Shown here piece after piece: positions 62,406 through 64,000 of a DNA stretch of 64,000 bases (position 1 is its first letter; each line of letters opens with the position of its first letter). The DNA is taken from positions 119,656,275 through 119,720,274 of the forward strand of contig NC_084834.1 in the NCBI RefSeq assembly GCF_033115175.1, read 5' to 3'. A model generated the notes under the pieces. It did not search any database. It saw only the letters and a program-made list of their open reading frames with translations, and was not told where the DNA came from. The position numbers and the translations under genes were made by a program. This stretch comes from Lepus europaeus (Eukaryota > Chordata > Mammalia > Lagomorpha > Leporidae).

Positions 62406-64000
62406 GTGAGTGCGAGAAGCGGACGCGCGGTGCCTTCCCTGGAGCCTTGCAGCCCTGCGGGGGTCTCGCTCCTCCCTGGCCGGGCGGCCGAGTGTCTGGA
62501 ACAGAGCCGAAGCCCCTGCGCTCTGGCGGTGCCCTTGCCCCTGGGTTTGACTCCGGCGTGAGGCCAGCAGGTGCTCCACGCACAACACGTGAATAACCCG
62601 TAGTGCAGAGTGTGCGTGGGGAAGAAAGGGCGGTTGGTGACTTTGTAAGGAACTTGCGTTAATGGCATATGGGTCCCTCTGTCTGTGACCCTGTTTGTGT
62701 TGAGCTTGGCAGGGCGGACTGCGACAACCCTGTCTGTTCCCTTGAAGCCAGACTTCACCCTTGTCTAGTGAGCTGGTCTTCTGCCTTGCAGTTGCTTTTT
62801 TACCTGGTGATGTTGTGAGAGAACAGCAATCAGACAGGCACACGGATTTTGGATTCAAGTCCTGGTTAAAATTGTGAGCCAATCTCAGCTTATTGACAAC
62901 TCCACCGTAAAGTGGGAATAATTTCTAGGGGGCTAGCATGGAGGTTGCGTGAGGGAAAGCACCGTACCCCAAAACAGTGTGTATCTTCAAAAGCGTTCGT
63001 TCCTTTCCTGTGTTTCAGGTACTACGTTAAACCTTCTCAAGTTCCCTATCTGCAACCCAACTCCTTACAGAATGTTTGAAAGACAAAAAAGACTTAAAGA
63101 GGACATGGCCAAAGCTGAAGAAGAGCTCAGTGAGCAGGAACAGAGTCGGCTTCGGCTCCTGAAAAGACGCGGATATGTAGTGGGTACGCATCCTGTGGGG
63201 AAAGCCCTTGTTGGTTCCACGCTGGAATTCTTCGTTGGGCTCCCCGAAATTCAGGGTCTGGGGCCAGCCACTTGCTGTGGGGGAAAGACTGCCTTGCTCA
63301 GTCTCCTTAGAGGCAAAGCTGCTTCCGCTGGAATCCCAGACCAATACATGTGAACATTGGTGACGCCATGCAGCAGCTTCAAGTTAGGTTGGCCTGGGGA
63401 CAGGCGTTTGATGCAGTAGTTACGATGGCCATGTCCCCTATCAGAGTGCCTGTGTCCAACTCCTGTGTGCAAGCTCGCACTCCGGCTTCCTGGGAGGCAG
63501 CAGGTGATGTCTTGGGTATTTGGGTCCCTGCCACCCTCATGGGAGACCCAGCCTGAGTTGCTGGCTTGGCTGCCGCGCTTCCATCTGGCCCAGCCTTGGC
63601 TGTTGTGTTCATTTAGGAAGTGAATCAGCAGGTAGATGATTTCTCTGTTTTCCAAATAGAATTAGTAAGTTTGCTTTTAATTTGTTCCTACAAAGCAGAG
63701 AGACCTCGTCTCACTTCTGTACACCAAATTAAGCCTTAGTAAGTTGTCTGGAGTCAAAAGCATTGAAGGACTGACTGATGACCTCGGTATCATGTGTTCT
63801 AGGAAGAGTTGGAAGAACATTCTTGTATTCAAAGGAACAGAAGGATGAAGCTGCCTTTGAGTTTGATGCGGATTCACTGGCCTTTGACATGGAAAATGAA
63901 CCTGTGCCGACTCCAGACAAACCCACCAAGCGAGTGGAATTGACTCCACAGGACGTGAAAGATGCCCACTGGTTCTATGACACCCCTGGGATTTCAAAAG
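61361..64000 (+). CDS. NOA1: NOA1 (nitric oxide-associated protein 1; circularly permuted mitochondrial GTPase), exons 1-3, 3' end outside window
   Basis: YqeH/RIF1-type GTPase needed for mitochondrial translation and respiration. Coding: 61361-62405, 63019-63183 and 63803-64000 (to the edge), with agreeing phases. The N-terminus [20 protein letters not shown] is Arg/Leu-rich and acid-poor, like a mitochondrial transit peptide. A zinc-finger-like part follows: CSGC at 118-121 and CQRC at 155-158. The GTPase motifs run in permuted order: G4 NKVD (224-227), G5 SAK (284-286), G1 GATNAGKST (312-320), then G3 DTPG (463-466) in exon 3. 61361 is the first in-frame ATG; its context (cccc ATG c) is weak. 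A charged Arg/Glu-rich coiled-coil-like stretch lies near residues 82-108. The C-terminal third is not in the window. Confidence 0.97.
62406..63018 (+). other. NOA1 intron 1
   Basis: GC content falls sharply after about 62560. I recognise no repeat or RNA gene here. Confidence 0.8.
63019..63183 (+). CDS. NOA1: NOA1 exon 2 (residues 349-404)
   Basis: Acceptor 'cctgtgtttcag', donor 'gtacgc'. Reads [20 protein letters not shown], where TTLN carries the G2-type Thr, then a Lys/Glu-rich stretch through RRGYVV plus G. Confidence 0.95.
63386..63665 (+). mobile_element. Old CSINE in NOA1 intron 2
   Basis: 'tggggacaggcgtttgatgc', 'gtcccctatcagagtgcctg', 'ttccaaatagaattag' tail. Confidence 0.75.
63803..64000 (+). 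CDS. NOA1: NOA1 exon 3 (partial or ending at window edge)
   Basis: Acceptor 'atgtgttctag'. Reads [20 protein letters not shown] ... [20 protein letters not shown] is the G3 motif. The window stops after 'aaaag'; the exon could end exactly here or continue. Confidence 0.93.

Noticed and set aside
62406..62596. Reading frame of NOA1 exon 1 continuing past the donor to a stop at 62596
   Set aside because: A strong gtgagt donor and exact phase-matched continuation at 63019 (TTLNLLKFP) show it is intron read-through.
61250..62758. 502-codon open frame on the minus strand opposite NOA1 exon 1
   Set aside because: It is the antisense shadow of a very GC-rich coding exon, where stop codons are rare in all frames. 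Composition is low-complexity (Pro/Arg/Gln-rich), it lacks recognisable domains, and it runs through the NOA1 donor site into the intron.

Overview
This is a mammalian nuclear genomic window, almost certainly from a lagomorph (rabbit, hare or pika; European rabbit is my best guess). Introns are filled with about 65 copies of a tRNA-headed SINE. Each has a head like 'gccggcgctgtggcgcagcgggttaa', a 'catcccatatgggcgccggttc' body, a (CT)n tract and a 'tttcaaataaataaa' tail, which is the lagomorph C-repeat/CSINE. Genes have GT-AG introns, and the gene order is the one known from mammalian 4q12-type synteny: IGFBP7 - POLR2B - NOA1.

Layout. (1) 1-17.3 kb, + strand: the 3' part of IGFBP7, covering the end of intron 1, exons 2-5 and a short 3' UTR. 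(2) 17.37-60.47 kb, - strand: complete POLR2B (second-largest RNA polymerase II subunit) in 25 coding exons. I placed every splice junction by eye. The exon lengths sum to 3,525 nt, i.e. 1,174 codons plus stop, and the phases agree at every junction. (3) 60.5-61.36 kb: a GC-rich head-to-head interval with ETS-, NRF1-, E-box- and GC-box-like motifs, invaded by one CSINE. (4) 61.36-64.0 kb, + strand: the first three coding exons of NOA1, a circularly permuted mitochondrial GTPase. The gene runs off the window.

IGFBP7 and POLR2B meet tail to tail, with 275 bp between stop codons and poly(A) signals of both strands interdigitated. POLR2B and NOA1 are divergent. The genes have unrelated jobs (a secreted IGF/angiomodulin factor, nuclear transcription, a mitochondrial ribosome/translation GTPase), so the arrangement is conserved synteny rather than an operon-like unit.

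The rest is intronic repeat history: young CSINEs with intact target-site duplications, CSINEs nested in older CSINEs, in mariner-type MITEs and in a MER5-like hAT remnant, one L1 3' end, an MaLR-type LTR fragment, L2 remnants and several tandem repeats. CSINE orientation is strongly biased antisense to the host gene, and the bias flips at the IGFBP7/POLR2B boundary. I found no CRISPR array, bacterial-type system or tRNA/rRNA gene, and no convincing new protein-coding gene. Repeat boundaries were read by eye and are good to roughly 10-20 bp; exon boundaries are exact readings of splice sites.
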